Part shown: positions 9,992 through 18,289 of the stretch, piece by piece | Numbering within the stretch: position 1 is the first letter of the stretch | Layout: every line of letters begins with the position of its first letter | The notes under the pieces: model-generated | What the model was told of the DNA's origin: nothing | Database searches by the model: none | The model's input: the letters and a program-made list of their open reading frames with translations, nothing else | Position numbers and translations under genes: made by a program | Origin: VAXT01 sp963850415 | GTDB lineage: Bacteria > Actinomycetota > Thermoleophilia > Gaiellales > Gaiellaceae | Assembly (NCBI GenBank): GCA_963850415.1 | Contig: CAWKLE010000004.1 | Location: forward strand, 1 to 64,000 | Direction of reading: 5' to 3' | Length of the DNA stretch: 64,000 nt

Positions 9992-10480
9992 TTACGTGGC
10001 GGCTTCGACGGCGTCCATCACTTGTCCGCGTGAGAGGCGCACGAGGTCGGCCGACGAGACCTCCGCCATGTGGCTCGGGGAACCGGCTCCGACCCATACG
10101 CGCTTGTGAGAAAGGAGGTTTCGGTCGACGAAGACACGGTCGACATGGGGCAGCGGGAACGGGGCGACGGCTCCCGCGACGAAGCCCGTCGCCTTCTCCA
10201 CCTGGGCGGGCGAGGCGATCTTGGCCCTGGCCGCACCCGCGGCACTGGCGATCTTCGTCGCGTCGGCCCGGCGGTCGCCCGGGATCAGCGCGACCACCCA
10301 GCGCCCGCCGCAGTCGAAGACGAGCGACTTGACGATCTGGCCGAGCTTGCAGCCGACGGCGCGCGCTGCGTCGTCCGCGGTCGGTGTCCCCTCGGTGAAC
10401 TCCTCGACCCGCGCCTCGACGCCCATCCGGAGCAGGAACGCGGAGACGCGCTCGACCGGCTCAGGCCACGTGTCGCTCAT
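9992..10480 (-). CDS. YbaK/EbsC family aminoacyl-tRNA deacylase
   Basis: Predicted trans-editing hydrolase that removes wrongly attached amino acids from tRNA (the YbaK/ProX family acts on Cys-tRNA-Pro or Ala-tRNA-Pro), 162 residues, typical length. Family features seen are the lysine-containing strand GCKLGQIVKSLVF (the conserved Lys essential in relatives) near residue 43-55, the VVALIPGDRRAD segment and the terminal GAGSPSHMAEVSSADL block. The ATG at 10480 lies 20 bases inside the end of serA, so translation is probably coupled to it. Confidence 0.9.
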   Translation of the reverse strand: MSDTWPEPVERVSAFLLRMGVEARVEEFTEGTPTADDAARAVGCKLGQIVKSLVFDCGGRWVVALIPGDRRADATKIASAAGAARAKIASPAQVEKATGFVAGAVAPFPLPHVDRVFVDRNLLSHKRVWVGAGSPSHMAEVSSADLVRLSRGQVMDAVEAAT

Positions 10481-12050
10481 CGGCGCCCAGTTGAATCACG
10501 TAGACATCGTCCATGCCCGCCTCACGGAGCGAGGCCACGAGCTCGGGCGGCGCCGGGGAGTCGAGAGAGACGGCCATCAGCGCCTTCCCTCCACGGTTCG
10601 TTCTAGAGACGGCCATGTTCGCGATGTTGACCCCGGCCTCGCCGAAGAGCGTCCCCACCCTGCCGATCACGCCCGGCACGTCGTCGTAACGGAAGATCGC
10701 CATCAGCGGCGACAGCTCCATCTCCAGCTCGTACCCGAGAGCGCTCACGAGCCAGCGGCGGTCGTCGCGCCCGATCGTCGTCCCGGCCACGCGCAGCTCG
10801 TGTCCCTCGGAGCGGACCGTGACCCGGACGAGGTTCGTGAAGTCCCGGGAAGTGCGGCGGCGCTCCTCGACGACCTCGACTCCGCGCTCGGCCGCGATCA
10901 CCGGGGCGTTGACGTAGTTCACGGGCTGGTCGGCTCGCCCCTGGAACGCTCCGTTCAGCGCCGCGACGGTCAGCAGCCTCGTGTCGTACCCGGCCAGCGC
11001 GCCGTAGTACGCGATCTCGAACCGCTCCGCTCGCCCGCTCGCCAGCTCCATCGCGAGCCGGCCCAGGCCCGCGGCGAGCGGGATGAACGGGCCGAGCACC
11101 TCGATGTCCTCGGCGCCGACCGACGGGATGTTGACCGCGTTCGTGACGAGCGCGCCCTCGAGCGCGGCCACGACCTGCTCGGCGACGATCACGCCCGCCC
11201 GGTCCTGGGCCTCCTCCGTCGAGGCGGCGAGGTGCGGAGTGACGACGACGTTGTCGAGCTCGAGCAGCGGCCCGGAGTACGGCTCCGCGGAGAAGACGTC
11301 GAGCGCGGCGGCGGCGACCTTGCCCGAGCGGAGCGCGTCGAGCAGCGCGCCTTCGTCGAGGAGCTCGCCGCGGGCTGCGTTCACGATCCGGACGCCGTCG
11401 CGCATCTTCGCGAGGGCGGCGGCGTCGATCGAGCCGCGGGTCTCCGCCGTCAGCGGCAGGTGCAGCGTCAGGAAGTCGGCGGCGGCGAGGACATCGTCCA
11501 CGGTCTCGGCCCGGTCGACGCCGAGCTCGCGGAAGCGCTCCTTCGCGACGAACGGGTCGTAGGCGACGACGGCCATCTCGAGCCCACGCGCGCGGCGCGC
11601 GACCTGCTGGCCGATGCGCCCGAAGCCGAGCACGCCGAGCGTCTTGCCCTCGAGCTCGAGCCCGCCGTAGCGCGACCGCTCCCAGCGGCCCTCCTTGAGC
11701 GCTGCGTGGGCCTGCGGGATGTTCCGCGAGAGCGCGAGTAGGAGGCCGACCGTGTGCTCGGCGGCGGAGATGACGGTCGACTCGGGCGCGTTCGCGACGA
11801 CGATCCCGCGACGGGTGGCTGCCTCGACGTCGACGTTGTCGACGCCCACGCCCGCGCGGCCGATCACCTTCAGCCGGTCGGCCTTCTCGAGCAGCGCCGC
11901 ATCGAGCCGCGTCGCGGAGCGGATGACGATCGCGTCGTAGCCGCCGATCGTCTCGGCGAGATCCCCGTTTGCGTCCACGTCGACGTCGAAGCGATCGCGA
12001 AGCAGCTCGATCCCGGCCTCGGCGATCGGCTCCCGAACGAGGACTCTCAA
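10461..12050 (-). CDS. serA: D-3-phosphoglycerate dehydrogenase, long form
   Basis: First enzyme of the phosphorylated serine pathway (3-phosphoglycerate to 3-phosphohydroxypyruvate with NAD), 529 residues, matching the long type of actinobacteria. Order: substrate domain, Rossmann NAD domain (GFGRIGQQVARRARG), catalytic Arg in NAARGELLDEG and catalytic His in TPHLAASTEEAQ, then an intervening allosteric domain and a C-terminal ACT domain (about 455-525) that binds serine in relatives. The start is TTG 12050, which overlaps the upstream aminotransferase stop as TTGA; a huge longer frame is a chimera with that gene and was discarded. Coupling with the class V aminotransferase suggests a serine synthesis unit. 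Confidence 0.95.
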   Translation of the reverse strand: MRVLVREPIAEAGIELLRDRFDVDVDANGDLAETIGGYDAIVIRSATRLDAALLEKADRLKVIGRAGVGVDNVDVEAATRRGIVVANAPESTVISAAEHTVGLLLALSRNIPQAHAALKEGRWERSRYGGLELEGKTLGVLGFGRIGQQVARRARGLEMAVVAYDPFVAKERFRELGVDRAETVDDVLAAADFLTLHLPLTAETRGSIDAAALAKMRDGVRIVNAARGELLDEGALLDALRSGKVAAAALDVFSAEPYSGPLLELDNVVVTPHLAASTEEAQDRAGVIVAEQVVAALEGALVTNAVNIPSVGAEDIEVLGPFIPLAAGLGRLAMELASGRAERFEIAYYGALAGYDTRLLTVAALNGAFQGRADQPVNYVNAPVIAAERGVEVVEERRRTSRDFTNLVRVTVRSEGHELRVAGTTIGRDDRRWLVSALGYELEMELSPLMAIFRYDDVPGVIGRVGTLFGEAGVNIANMAVSRTNRGGKALMAVSLDSPAPPELVASLREAGMDDVYVIQLGADERHVA

Positions 12051-13198
12051 GCGGGCTGGTGCTCGTACGTCTCGAGCGCGCGCGTGACGGCGACCCCGCG
12101 CTCGATGTCCGCCCCCGCCTCGGCGAGCGCGAGCTCGATCCCGGCCAGCGCGGTCGTGATGTCGAACACGTCGTAGTAGCCGAGGTGGCCGACGCGGAAG
12201 ACCTTGCCCTTGAGTGGGCCCTGGCCGGGCGCGAGGGTGATCCCGAAGCGGTCGCGGAGGTCGAGCAGGAGCTGCGACCCGTCCACTGGCTCGGGGACAC
12301 GGACCGTGGTCACGACCGCGGAGCTGTCGTCGTCCGGCGAGAAGAGCTCGAGGCCCATCGCCTTCACGCCCTCCCGGCACGCGCGCCCGAGCCGGACGTG
12401 CTCCTCGAAGGCTGCCTCGAGACCGCGCTCGAGGATCATGCCAAGCGCCACGTTCAGCCCCATGACGATGGACACGGCCGGCGTGAAGGCCGCGTCGAGC
12501 GACTCCTGCGCGAGGCGCGTGCGCTCCCAGTCGAAGTAGAAGCGCGGTGCGGTCGCGCTCTCGCGTGCGGTCCACGCCGCATCCGAGACGGAGACCGTCA
12601 TCAGGCCGGGCGGGGACATGAGCGCCTTCTGCGAGCCGGACACGACCGAGTCGAGCCCCCAGGCATCCGTCTCGCATGGAACCGCGCCGAGGCTCGAGAT
12701 CGCGTCCACGGCGATGAGCGCGCCGGCTTCCTTCGCGGCTGTGGCGAGAGCGCGCACGTCGCACACGACCCCGGTCGAGGTCTCCGATTGCGTGACCAGC
12801 ACCACGCTCGCACCGCCCAGCTCGGCGAGCCGGGCCGCGAGGTCCTCGGCGGAGGGCGTCTCGCCCCACTCGTAGGCGATGTGCTCGACCGCGCAGCCGT
12901 ACGCTCGGGCGATGTCGGCCCAGCGCTCGCCGAAGTACCCGGCGGACACGGCCACGACGCGGTCGCCCGGCGAGGTCAGGTTCGCGACCACGGACTCGAG
13001 CCCCGCCGTCCCCGAGGCCGTGTAGAGGAGGACCTCGCCTTGCGTCCGGTAGATCTCCTGCAGGCGGTCGAGCACCTGCCGGTAGGTCGGCCTGAAGTCG
13101 GGGCTGCGGTGATGGACGATCGGAAGCGCCATCGCGGCCAGCACCTGAGGCGGAACCGGTGTCGGCCCGGGCGTCATCAGGTAGCGCTTCTCGGCCAA
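12047..13198 (-). CDS. Class V PLP aminotransferase (serine-pyruvate/alanine-glyoxylate type)
   Basis: Fold-type I PLP enzyme, 383 residues. The N-terminus KRYLMTPGPTPVPPQVL, the SGTAGLESVVANL loop, the DAISSLGAVP aspartate region and the Schiff-base lysine in SGSQKALMSPPGL define the alanine-glyoxylate/serine-pyruvate group. It is translationally coupled to serA (TTGA overlap), so it may supply the transamination of 3-phosphohydroxypyruvate, or interconvert serine and hydroxypyruvate. TTG at 13198 is preferred because it gives the full family N-terminus; an ATG seven codons later is an alternative. Confidence 0.9.
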   Translation of the reverse strand: MAEKRYLMTPGPTPVPPQVLAAMALPIVHHRSPDFRPTYRQVLDRLQEIYRTQGEVLLYTASGTAGLESVVANLTSPGDRVVAVSAGYFGERWADIARAYGCAVEHIAYEWGETPSAEDLAARLAELGGASVVLVTQSETSTGVVCDVRALATAAKEAGALIAVDAISSLGAVPCETDAWGLDSVVSGSQKALMSPPGLMTVSVSDAAWTARESATAPRFYFDWERTRLAQESLDAAFTPAVSIVMGLNVALGMILERGLEAAFEEHVRLGRACREGVKAMGLELFSPDDDSSAVVTTVRVPEPVDGSQLLLDLRDRFGITLAPGQGPLKGKVFRVGHLGYYDVFDITTALAGIELALAEAGADIERGVAVTRALETYEHQPA

Positions 13199-13267
13199 GC
13201 CACGTGAGCCTAGCTCAGGCGTCGGGACCGCTCGGCGTTGACGAGCCAGCGCCTTAGGCTCTTCTCG

Positions 13268-13894
13268 GTGGAAGCGCTCTTCGCGTTCGGTGCGGCGCTG
13301 CTCTCCCTGCGGCTGGCGAGCGCGGTCGCGGGACGGTGGCGGACGACCCGCAGGCCGGAGCTGGCCGCGTGGTCATGCGCGCTCCTCGCGTACGCGGCGG
13401 CGTCGGCGGCGCTGACCTGGGGAGCCGCGTACGGGTGGGACGGGCGCTCGTTCCGCGTCTACTACCTGTTCGGCGCCCTGCTCACAGCGCCTCTCCTCGG
13501 TGTCGGATCGCTCCTTCTTTATGGTTGGAAACGCATAATCGCGCCGGCGCTCATTTACGTCGGGCTTGCGGTCGGGATTGCGATCGCCGTTCCACTGCAC
13601 GGAGCGTTCGGCGAGAGCATCCCGGCCGCCCAGGACCACCTCGAGTTCTTCCCTGCACGGTTCGTGGCGATCGTCGCGAACACGGCCGGCACGTTGGCCG
13701 TCGTTGCTGTGGCGATCGTCACGATCAGGCGCCGGCCACTCGGCAACGGGCTCATTCTGGCGGGGGTCGGCGTTGCCGCGCTTGGCACCGCTCTATCCGG
13801 CTTGGGTGCTGCGAAAACGGCCGTTTTTGTGGCAATTGCAGCACTTCTTCTTTACGGAGGTTTTACAGTCTCTCCGCGACGGCGCGCTAACTAA
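13268..13894 (+). CDS. Hypothetical membrane protein
   Basis: About 208 residues with roughly six or seven hydrophobic spans from the first residues (EALFAFGAALLSL) to the end, and a short basic C-terminus (SPRRRAN). I do not recognise a family. The GTG at 13268 places the first span at the N-terminus; a TTG at 13238 would add ten residues. It diverges from the serA unit with a 69-base gap. The last 60 bases of the gene are unusually T-rich for this genome. Confidence 0.6.
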   Translation: MEALFAFGAALLSLRLASAVAGRWRTTRRPELAAWSCALLAYAAASAALTWGAAYGWDGRSFRVYYLFGALLTAPLLGVGSLLLYGWKRIIAPALIYVGLAVGIAIAVPLHGAFGESIPAAQDHLEFFPARFVAIVANTAGTLAVVAVAIVTIRRRPLGNGLILAGVGVAALGTALSGLGAAKTAVFVAIAALLLYGGFTVSPRRRAN

Positions 13895-13932
13895 CCGCTA
13901 GCGTCCCGGTCTTACACGGTTGACACTGATCC

Positions 13933-13999
13933 CCGGGCCCGCCCAGGGGCTTGCTCCGACACTGCGGCTTGTCGTCCGCGAGCGAGCACTCGGGCCCGG
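13933..13999 (+). ncRNA. Structured 5' leader upstream of the lysozyme-like gene
   Basis: Three nested stems can be drawn: an outer 9-bp pairing CCGGGCCCG (13933-13941) with CGGGCCCGG (13991-13999), an 8-bp stem GCTTGCTC (13949-13956) with GAGCGAGC (13980-13987, one G-U pair), and an inner GCGG (13964-13967) with CCGC (13976-13979). It ends 17 bases before the TTG start. Actinobacterial genes for cell-wall lytic enzymes are often controlled by cyclic-di-AMP riboswitches; I could not match this one to that consensus, so it is only a candidate regulatory RNA. Confidence 0.45.
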
Positions 14000-14016
14000 A
14001 AAACGAGGGGGTTGTT

Positions 14017-14586
14017 TTGCTCCGACATTCACTACGGCTTTTGCCTGTGCTCGCCCTCGCGCTCATGGGTGTGTTCGCCCTGAGCGCGGCGCGCCAGGCG
14101 GACGCGAGGGAGAAGACCGTCCACACCGTCCGCGTGATCCCATACGACGCAGGCCTGGTTCGCCAGATCCACCGCTACCGTCGCGTGACCTGGCGCTGGC
14201 AGTCCGTGATGGGAGTCCGCCGCACCCCGGCGACGCGCGCGGCCGCGAAGGATCCGAGCCACCGGTACAAGGTCTGGGTCAGGAACCTCTGGAAGCACCG
14301 CGCGAAGCATGCACGCCGCCTGGCGGCCCATCCGCCGCACATGGCCGGCTGGCTCTGCATCCACAGCCACGAGGGCGCCTGGCACGATCCCAACGGCCCG
14401 TACTACGGCGGGCTCCAGATGGATCTCGGCTTCCAACACACGTACGGAGCGCGGCTCCTGCGCACGAAGGGCACGGCCGACCACTGGACTCCGCTCGAGC
14501 AGATGTGGGTCGCCGAGCGCGCGCACCGCACCGGCCGGGGCTACTACCCGTGGCCAAACACCGCGCGCTACTGCGGACTGATCTAG
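14017..14586 (+). CDS. Secreted lysozyme-like (transglycosylase/Rpf-like) protein
   Basis: About 189 residues with an N-terminal signal peptide (LLPVLALALMGVFALSAARQADA) and a C-terminal domain resembling the transglycosylase-like fold of resuscitation-promoting factors. The key stretch is CIHSHEGAWHDPNGPYYGGLQMD, where the Glu would be the catalytic acid and the GGLQ segment matches the lysozyme-like core. The middle is rich in Arg, Lys and His and is not assigned. TTG 14017 is chosen because it follows a GAGGGGG ribosome-binding site and starts the signal peptide. Predicted role: cleaving peptidoglycan glycan strands outside the cell. Confidence 0.75.
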   Translation: MLRHSLRLLPVLALALMGVFALSAARQADAREKTVHTVRVIPYDAGLVRQIHRYRRVTWRWQSVMGVRRTPATRAAAKDPSHRYKVWVRNLWKHRAKHARRLAAHPPHMAGWLCIHSHEGAWHDPNGPYYGGLQMDLGFQHTYGARLLRTKGTADHWTPLEQMWVAERAHRTGRGYYPWPNTARYCGLI

Positions 14587-14595
14587 AGTCCCTGC

Positions 14596-14739
14596 ATGGG
14601 TCGAGGTTCACGTCCGATCGTGCGCTGGCGCAAAGACCGGCAGCGGAAGAAGAAGGCGCGGGAGAAGCGCGACGCCGCGCCACAGGCTGCTGCAGCCGCT
14701 CCGCGACGCAGGTCGAGCCGGGCGAAGGCGGCCGAGTAG
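14596..14739 (+). CDS. Small highly basic protein (47 residues)
   Basis: Begins MGRGSRPIVRWRKDRQRKKK and ends RSSRAKAAE; about a third of residues are Arg or Lys. It starts nine bases after the lysozyme-like gene and stops just before the convergent gatB stop. The charge suggests binding to nucleic acid or the ribosome, but I do not recognise a named family. Codon choice is GC-rich and gene-like, and the reading frame fills the gap exactly. Confidence 0.55.
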   Translation: MGRGSRPIVRWRKDRQRKKKAREKRDAAPQAAAAAPRRRSSRAKAAE

Positions 14740-14742
14740 AGC

Positions 14743-16143
14743 TCAGGCGTCGAGCTTCTGGCGCAACAGGTCGTTGACGAGCTTCGGGTTCGCCCGGCCC
14801 TCGGTCTCCTTCATCACCTGGCCGACGAAGAAGCCGAGCAGGCCCTGCTTGCCTGCGCGATAGGACTCGACCTGTCCGGGGTTCGCCGCGAGCACCTGGT
14901 CGACGAGCGGCTCGAGGTCGCCGGTCTCGGTGATCTGGCCGTCGCCAAGGTAGGCCTCGGCCGAGAAGCCGGGATCCGCACTCGCCGCGAGCGCGTCCGT
15001 GAAGACATGTCTCGGGACCTGGTCCCGGGCCATGATCAGTTTGGACAGCTCCTCGGCGTTGACCGCCGCCGGTTCGACCCCCGTGGCCGCGAACTGGTTC
15101 ATGATGATGTTCGCGACCGCTCTCCGATCACCGCCGACCTGTTCGAAGAGGCGGTCTCGGCCGCTGACGACGAGCCCTTCCGCGAGCTCGAAGCCGACCT
15201 CCTCGCCGAGCCGGTCGATCCGCGCGCCCGGTAGCTCCGGGAGTTGCGTCCGGAGCTCCTCCACGAGGTCGCGAGGCGGTTCGAGCGGAACGAGGTCCGG
15301 CTCCGGCAGGTACCGGTAGTCCTGGGCCTCTTCCTTCGAGCGCAGCGGCGGCGCCGACTCGTTGCCCGGGTCGAAGTGCATCGTCTCCTGCTCGACCTCG
15401 CCGCCCGACTCGTAGATCTGGATCTGGCGCTGGATCTCGCGTTCGATGCCCTTCGCTGCGAAGTTGAACGAGTTCATGTTCTTGAGCTCGGTGCGCGTGC
15501 GCAGCTCGTCGGAGCCCGCGGGCCGCACCGAGACGTTGACGTCGAACCTGAGCGAGCCCTTCTCCATCTCGGCGTCCGAGATGCCAAGCTCGACGACGGT
15601 CTGCCGCAGTAGCTGCAGGAAGCGCTTCGCGTGCTCCGAGGAATGGAGGTCGGGCCCGGTGACGATCTCGACGAGCGGCGTCCCGGCGCGGTTGAAGTCG
15701 ACGAGTGTCCGGTCGGCGCCGGCGATGCGGCCCTCCGCTCCGCCCATGTGCACGTTCTTGGCCGCGTCCTCTTCGAGATGGGCACGGACGATGCTCACGG
15801 CGACGTCGCCGTCGGCGGTCGGGAGCGTGAACGCGCCGTCGACGCAGAGCGGCTCGTCGTACTGGGAGATCTGGTAGCCCTTCGGCAGGTCGGGGTAGAA
15901 GTAGTGCTTGCGATGGAAGGCGGCCCGGTCGACGACTTCGCACCCGAGCGCATGGCCGAGCAGGATCGTCATCTCGATCGCGCGCCCGTTCGGGACCGGG
16001 AGCGTGCCCGGGTGCGCGAGGCAGACGGGGCACGTGCGCGAGTTCTCGGGCGCGAAGTACTCGAGCTCGCAGCGGCAGAACATCTTCGTCCGTGTCTTCA
16101 GGTGGACGTGGATCTCGAGGCCGATGACCGGTTCCCAGCTCAT
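14743..16143 (-). CDS. gatB: Asp-tRNA(Asn)/Glu-tRNA(Gln) amidotransferase subunit B
   Basis: tRNA-binding and kinase subunit of GatCAB, which converts misacylated Glu-tRNA-Gln or Asp-tRNA-Asn to the amide; 466 residues, normal length. The N-terminus WEPVIGLEIHVHLKT, the four-cysteine zinc motif (CRCELEY...CPVC, about residues 23-40), the HRKHYFYPDLPKGYQISQ segment and the C-terminal YqeY-like tail (GFFVGQVMKETEGRANP) are all visible. The ATG overlaps the gatA stop as ATGA. Confidence 0.97.
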   Translation of the reverse strand: MSWEPVIGLEIHVHLKTRTKMFCRCELEYFAPENSRTCPVCLAHPGTLPVPNGRAIEMTILLGHALGCEVVDRAAFHRKHYFYPDLPKGYQISQYDEPLCVDGAFTLPTADGDVAVSIVRAHLEEDAAKNVHMGGAEGRIAGADRTLVDFNRAGTPLVEIVTGPDLHSSEHAKRFLQLLRQTVVELGISDAEMEKGSLRFDVNVSVRPAGSDELRTRTELKNMNSFNFAAKGIEREIQRQIQIYESGGEVEQETMHFDPGNESAPPLRSKEEAQDYRYLPEPDLVPLEPPRDLVEELRTQLPELPGARIDRLGEEVGFELAEGLVVSGRDRLFEQVGGDRRAVANIIMNQFAATGVEPAAVNAEELSKLIMARDQVPRHVFTDALAASADPGFSAEAYLGDGQITETGDLEPLVDQVLAANPGQVESYRAGKQGLLGFFVGQVMKETEGRANPKLVNDLLRQKLDA

Positions 16144-17546
16144 TTCAGCCTCGGCGGGACGTAATCGAACTCCAGGGCATGCTCGAGCGCGTGGCCCGCG
16201 CGGAAGAGCCGGTTCTCCGAGAACTGCGGGCCGATCAGCTGCAGGCCGACGGGGAGGCCCTCGGAGAGCCCGCACGGGATCGACAGGCCGGGCAGGCCGG
16301 CCATGTTCGGTGGGATTGCGAGCACGTCGCTCAGGTACATCGCGAGTGGGTTGTCGACCCGCGCGCCGATCGGGAAGGCGACCGTCGGCGAGGTCGGGCT
16401 GACCAGCAGGTCGAAGTGCTCGAGCGCGGCGCGGAACTCGTCGCGGATGATCGTCCGCACTTTCTGCGCCTGGCCGTAGTACGCCTCGTAGTAGCCGGCC
16501 GAGAGCGCGTACGTGCCGAGCATGATCCTGCGCTTCGGCTCGTCGCCGAACCCAGCGTCGCGCGTGCGCATGTACAGCTCGCGGACGTCGCCGTCGGTGA
16601 CGCGCAGCCCGTAGCGGACGCCGTCGTAGCGGGCAAGGTTGGACGACGCCTCCGAGGGCGCGATCAGGTAGTAGCAGGGCAGGCCGTACTCGACCGAGCG
16701 CGGCAGGGTCGTCTCCCCCACCTCGGCGCCGAGCTCACGGCAGAGCTCGATCGCGGCGTTGACGGCCTCGCTGACACCCGGCTCGATGCCCTCGGCCTCG
16801 TTGAGCTCCTTCGGGACTCCGACGCGCAGACCTTTCAGGTCCTCGGCCTGTGGGATGTCGATCGGTTCCGGGAGCTCGACCGTGGTCGTGTCCTCGGGGT
16901 CGCGGCCGGCGATCACGGAGTAGAGGAACGCGCAGTCGGCGACGGTCTTCGCGATCGGGCCGATCTGGTCGAGGCTGGAGGCGAAGGCGACGATGCCCGA
17001 GCGGGACACGGTGCCGTACGTGGGACGAAGGCCGACGACGCCGCAGAGCGCGGCGGGCTGCTTGATCGAGCCGCCGGTGTCGGAGCCGAGCGCCCACGGA
17101 GTCAGGCCTGCGGCGACTGCTGCTGCCGAGCCCCCCGACGAGCCGCCGGGGACCCGATCCGGGTCCCACGGGTTCCGCGTCGGGCCGTACGCCGAGTTCT
17201 CCGTCGACGAGCCCATCGCGAACTCGTCCATGTTCGTCTTGCCGATCACGCGCAGCCCGCGGCTCTTACAGCGCTCGGCGACGGTCGCGTCGAAGACCGG
17301 GACGTAGCCCTCGAGGATCTTCGAGCCGGCCGTGGTGGGGATGCCCTTCGTGCTGACGAGGTCCTTGTGGGCGATCGGGATGCCCTCGCCCGGGGCGTCC
17401 TCGCTCACGTGAAGGAAGCAGTTGAGCTCGCCGTCGCGCTGGTCGATCGCGGCTCGATAGGCGGAGAAGATCTCGTCCGACGACGCCTCGCCGGACTTGA
17501 GCAGGTCGTTGGTCTGCCGCGCGGTCAGCCGCAGGGTGTCGATCAT
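16140..17546 (-). CDS. gatA: Asp-tRNA(Asn)/Glu-tRNA(Gln) amidotransferase subunit A
   Basis: Amidase-signature subunit that releases ammonia from glutamine for GatB, 468 residues. The Ser-cisSer-Lys triad is visible: Lys in PIAHKDLVST (about residue 61), the cis-Ser and Ser nucleophile in SDTGGSIKQPA and GGSSGGSAAAVAAG. Order on the minus strand is gatC, gatA, gatB, with a 115-base gap between gatC and gatA and a 4-base overlap with gatB. Presence of the complex implies that Gln or Asn is charged indirectly in this organism. Confidence 0.97.
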   Translation of the reverse strand: MIDTLRLTARQTNDLLKSGEASSDEIFSAYRAAIDQRDGELNCFLHVSEDAPGEGIPIAHKDLVSTKGIPTTAGSKILEGYVPVFDATVAERCKSRGLRVIGKTNMDEFAMGSSTENSAYGPTRNPWDPDRVPGGSSGGSAAAVAAGLTPWALGSDTGGSIKQPAALCGVVGLRPTYGTVSRSGIVAFASSLDQIGPIAKTVADCAFLYSVIAGRDPEDTTTVELPEPIDIPQAEDLKGLRVGVPKELNEAEGIEPGVSEAVNAAIELCRELGAEVGETTLPRSVEYGLPCYYLIAPSEASSNLARYDGVRYGLRVTDGDVRELYMRTRDAGFGDEPKRRIMLGTYALSAGYYEAYYGQAQKVRTIIRDEFRAALEHFDLLVSPTSPTVAFPIGARVDNPLAMYLSDVLAIPPNMAGLPGLSIPCGLSEGLPVGLQLIGPQFSENRLFRAGHALEHALEFDYVPPRLK

Positions 17547-17661
17547 CGGGCCACCGCCTCTAGGTCCGGTACCCCCGACCTCCTCCCCACTGCGAGCCTA
17601 CCGAGGAAATTCGCACGCGTGGGTGACGGGATCGTGCCGGTTGTGTGTCGACGATAGGGGC

Positions 17662-17943
17662 TCATGCCGGTGGCACCCGGAAGAAGCCGGCCTCGCGATC
17701 CGGCGCGTTCGCCAGCGCGTCCTCGACGGTGAGCGAGGCGCGCGGCTCGTCGTCGGCCCAGACATTCACGAGGTCGAGCGGATGCGCGGTCGGCTCCACG
17801 CCCGCGAGGTCGAGTTCGCTCACCTTGCCGACCGCTTCGAGGATCGCGTTCAGCTGCGCCCCTAAGCGGTCGATCTCCTCGTCGCTCAGCGCAAGCCGCG
17901 CAAGCCGCGCGACGTGGAGCACTTCGTCTCTCGAAATGGCCAT
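17662..17943 (-). CDS. gatC: Asp-tRNA(Asn)/Glu-tRNA(Gln) amidotransferase subunit C
   Basis: Small GatCAB subunit that wraps around GatA and stabilises the complex; 93 residues, typical. The N-terminal helix VLHVARLARLALSDEEID and the VEPTAHPLDLVNVWADDEP segment are diagnostic. ATG 17943 is used because a GGAGG ribosome-binding site lies eight bases upstream; a longer in-frame extension runs into the terminator of the cold-shock gene. Confidence 0.95.
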   Translation of the reverse strand: MAISRDEVLHVARLARLALSDEEIDRLGAQLNAILEAVGKVSELDLAGVEPTAHPLDLVNVWADDEPRASLTVEDALANAPDREAGFFRVPPA

Positions 17944-17994
17944 GCGAACATCCTCCCAAAAGCGCCCAGGCCCAGAAGCGGGTCGCAAAATGAA

Positions 17995-18016
17995 GCAGGC
18001 CCCTTCCGGGGCCTGC
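17995..18016 (-). terminator. Intrinsic terminator of the cold-shock gene
   Basis: A perfect 9-bp stem (GCAGGCCCC with GGGGCCTGC) closes a four-base loop that reads GGAA on the minus strand, followed by a T-rich stretch (TTCATTTTG). It sits 24 bases past the csp stop codon and ahead of gatC. Confidence 0.8.
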
Positions 18017-18039
18017 AACCTGTCTCGAGTCCGGAGGTA

Positions 18040-18243
18040 CTAGGCGGCGGTGACGTTCGCGGCCTGAAGGCCCTTGTCGCCCTGCACGACTTCGAACTGG
18101 ACGCGCTGCCCTTCGGTCAGCGACCGGTAGCCGTCCATCTGGATCGCGCTGTGATGGACGAAGACATCGTCCCCACCCTCGCGCTCGATGAAGCCGAACC
18201 CCTTCTCGTTCGAGAACCACTTGACGGTGCCTTCAGCCAACAC
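18040..18243 (-). CDS. csp: Cold-shock family RNA chaperone
   Basis: Single cold-shock domain of 67 residues that melts RNA secondary structure. RNP1 (KGFGFIER) and RNP2 (VFVHHSAI) are both intact. An AGGAGG site lies only two bases before the GTG at 18243 and five bases before the TTG codon immediately after it, so the true start is probably TTG 18240. It has a strong terminator and is separated from folD by 46 bases, suggesting independent expression. Confidence 0.96.
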   Translation of the reverse strand: MLAEGTVKWFSNEKGFGFIEREGGDDVFVHHSAIQMDGYRSLTEGQRVQFEVVQGDKGLQAANVTAA

Positions 18244-18289
18244 TTCCTCCTTCTACAGCCGGACTTTCAAAGCGGCGGAAGGTTAACCC

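Noticed and set aside
10461..12869. 802-codon minus frame starting inside the class V aminotransferase gene
   Set aside because: Only the part from 12050 onward is serA; the upstream part is out of frame with the aminotransferase and lacks sense.
13900..14016. Known cyclic-di-AMP (ydaO-yuaA) riboswitch
   Set aside because: I could not match its conserved core by eye. Kept only as a generic structured leader.
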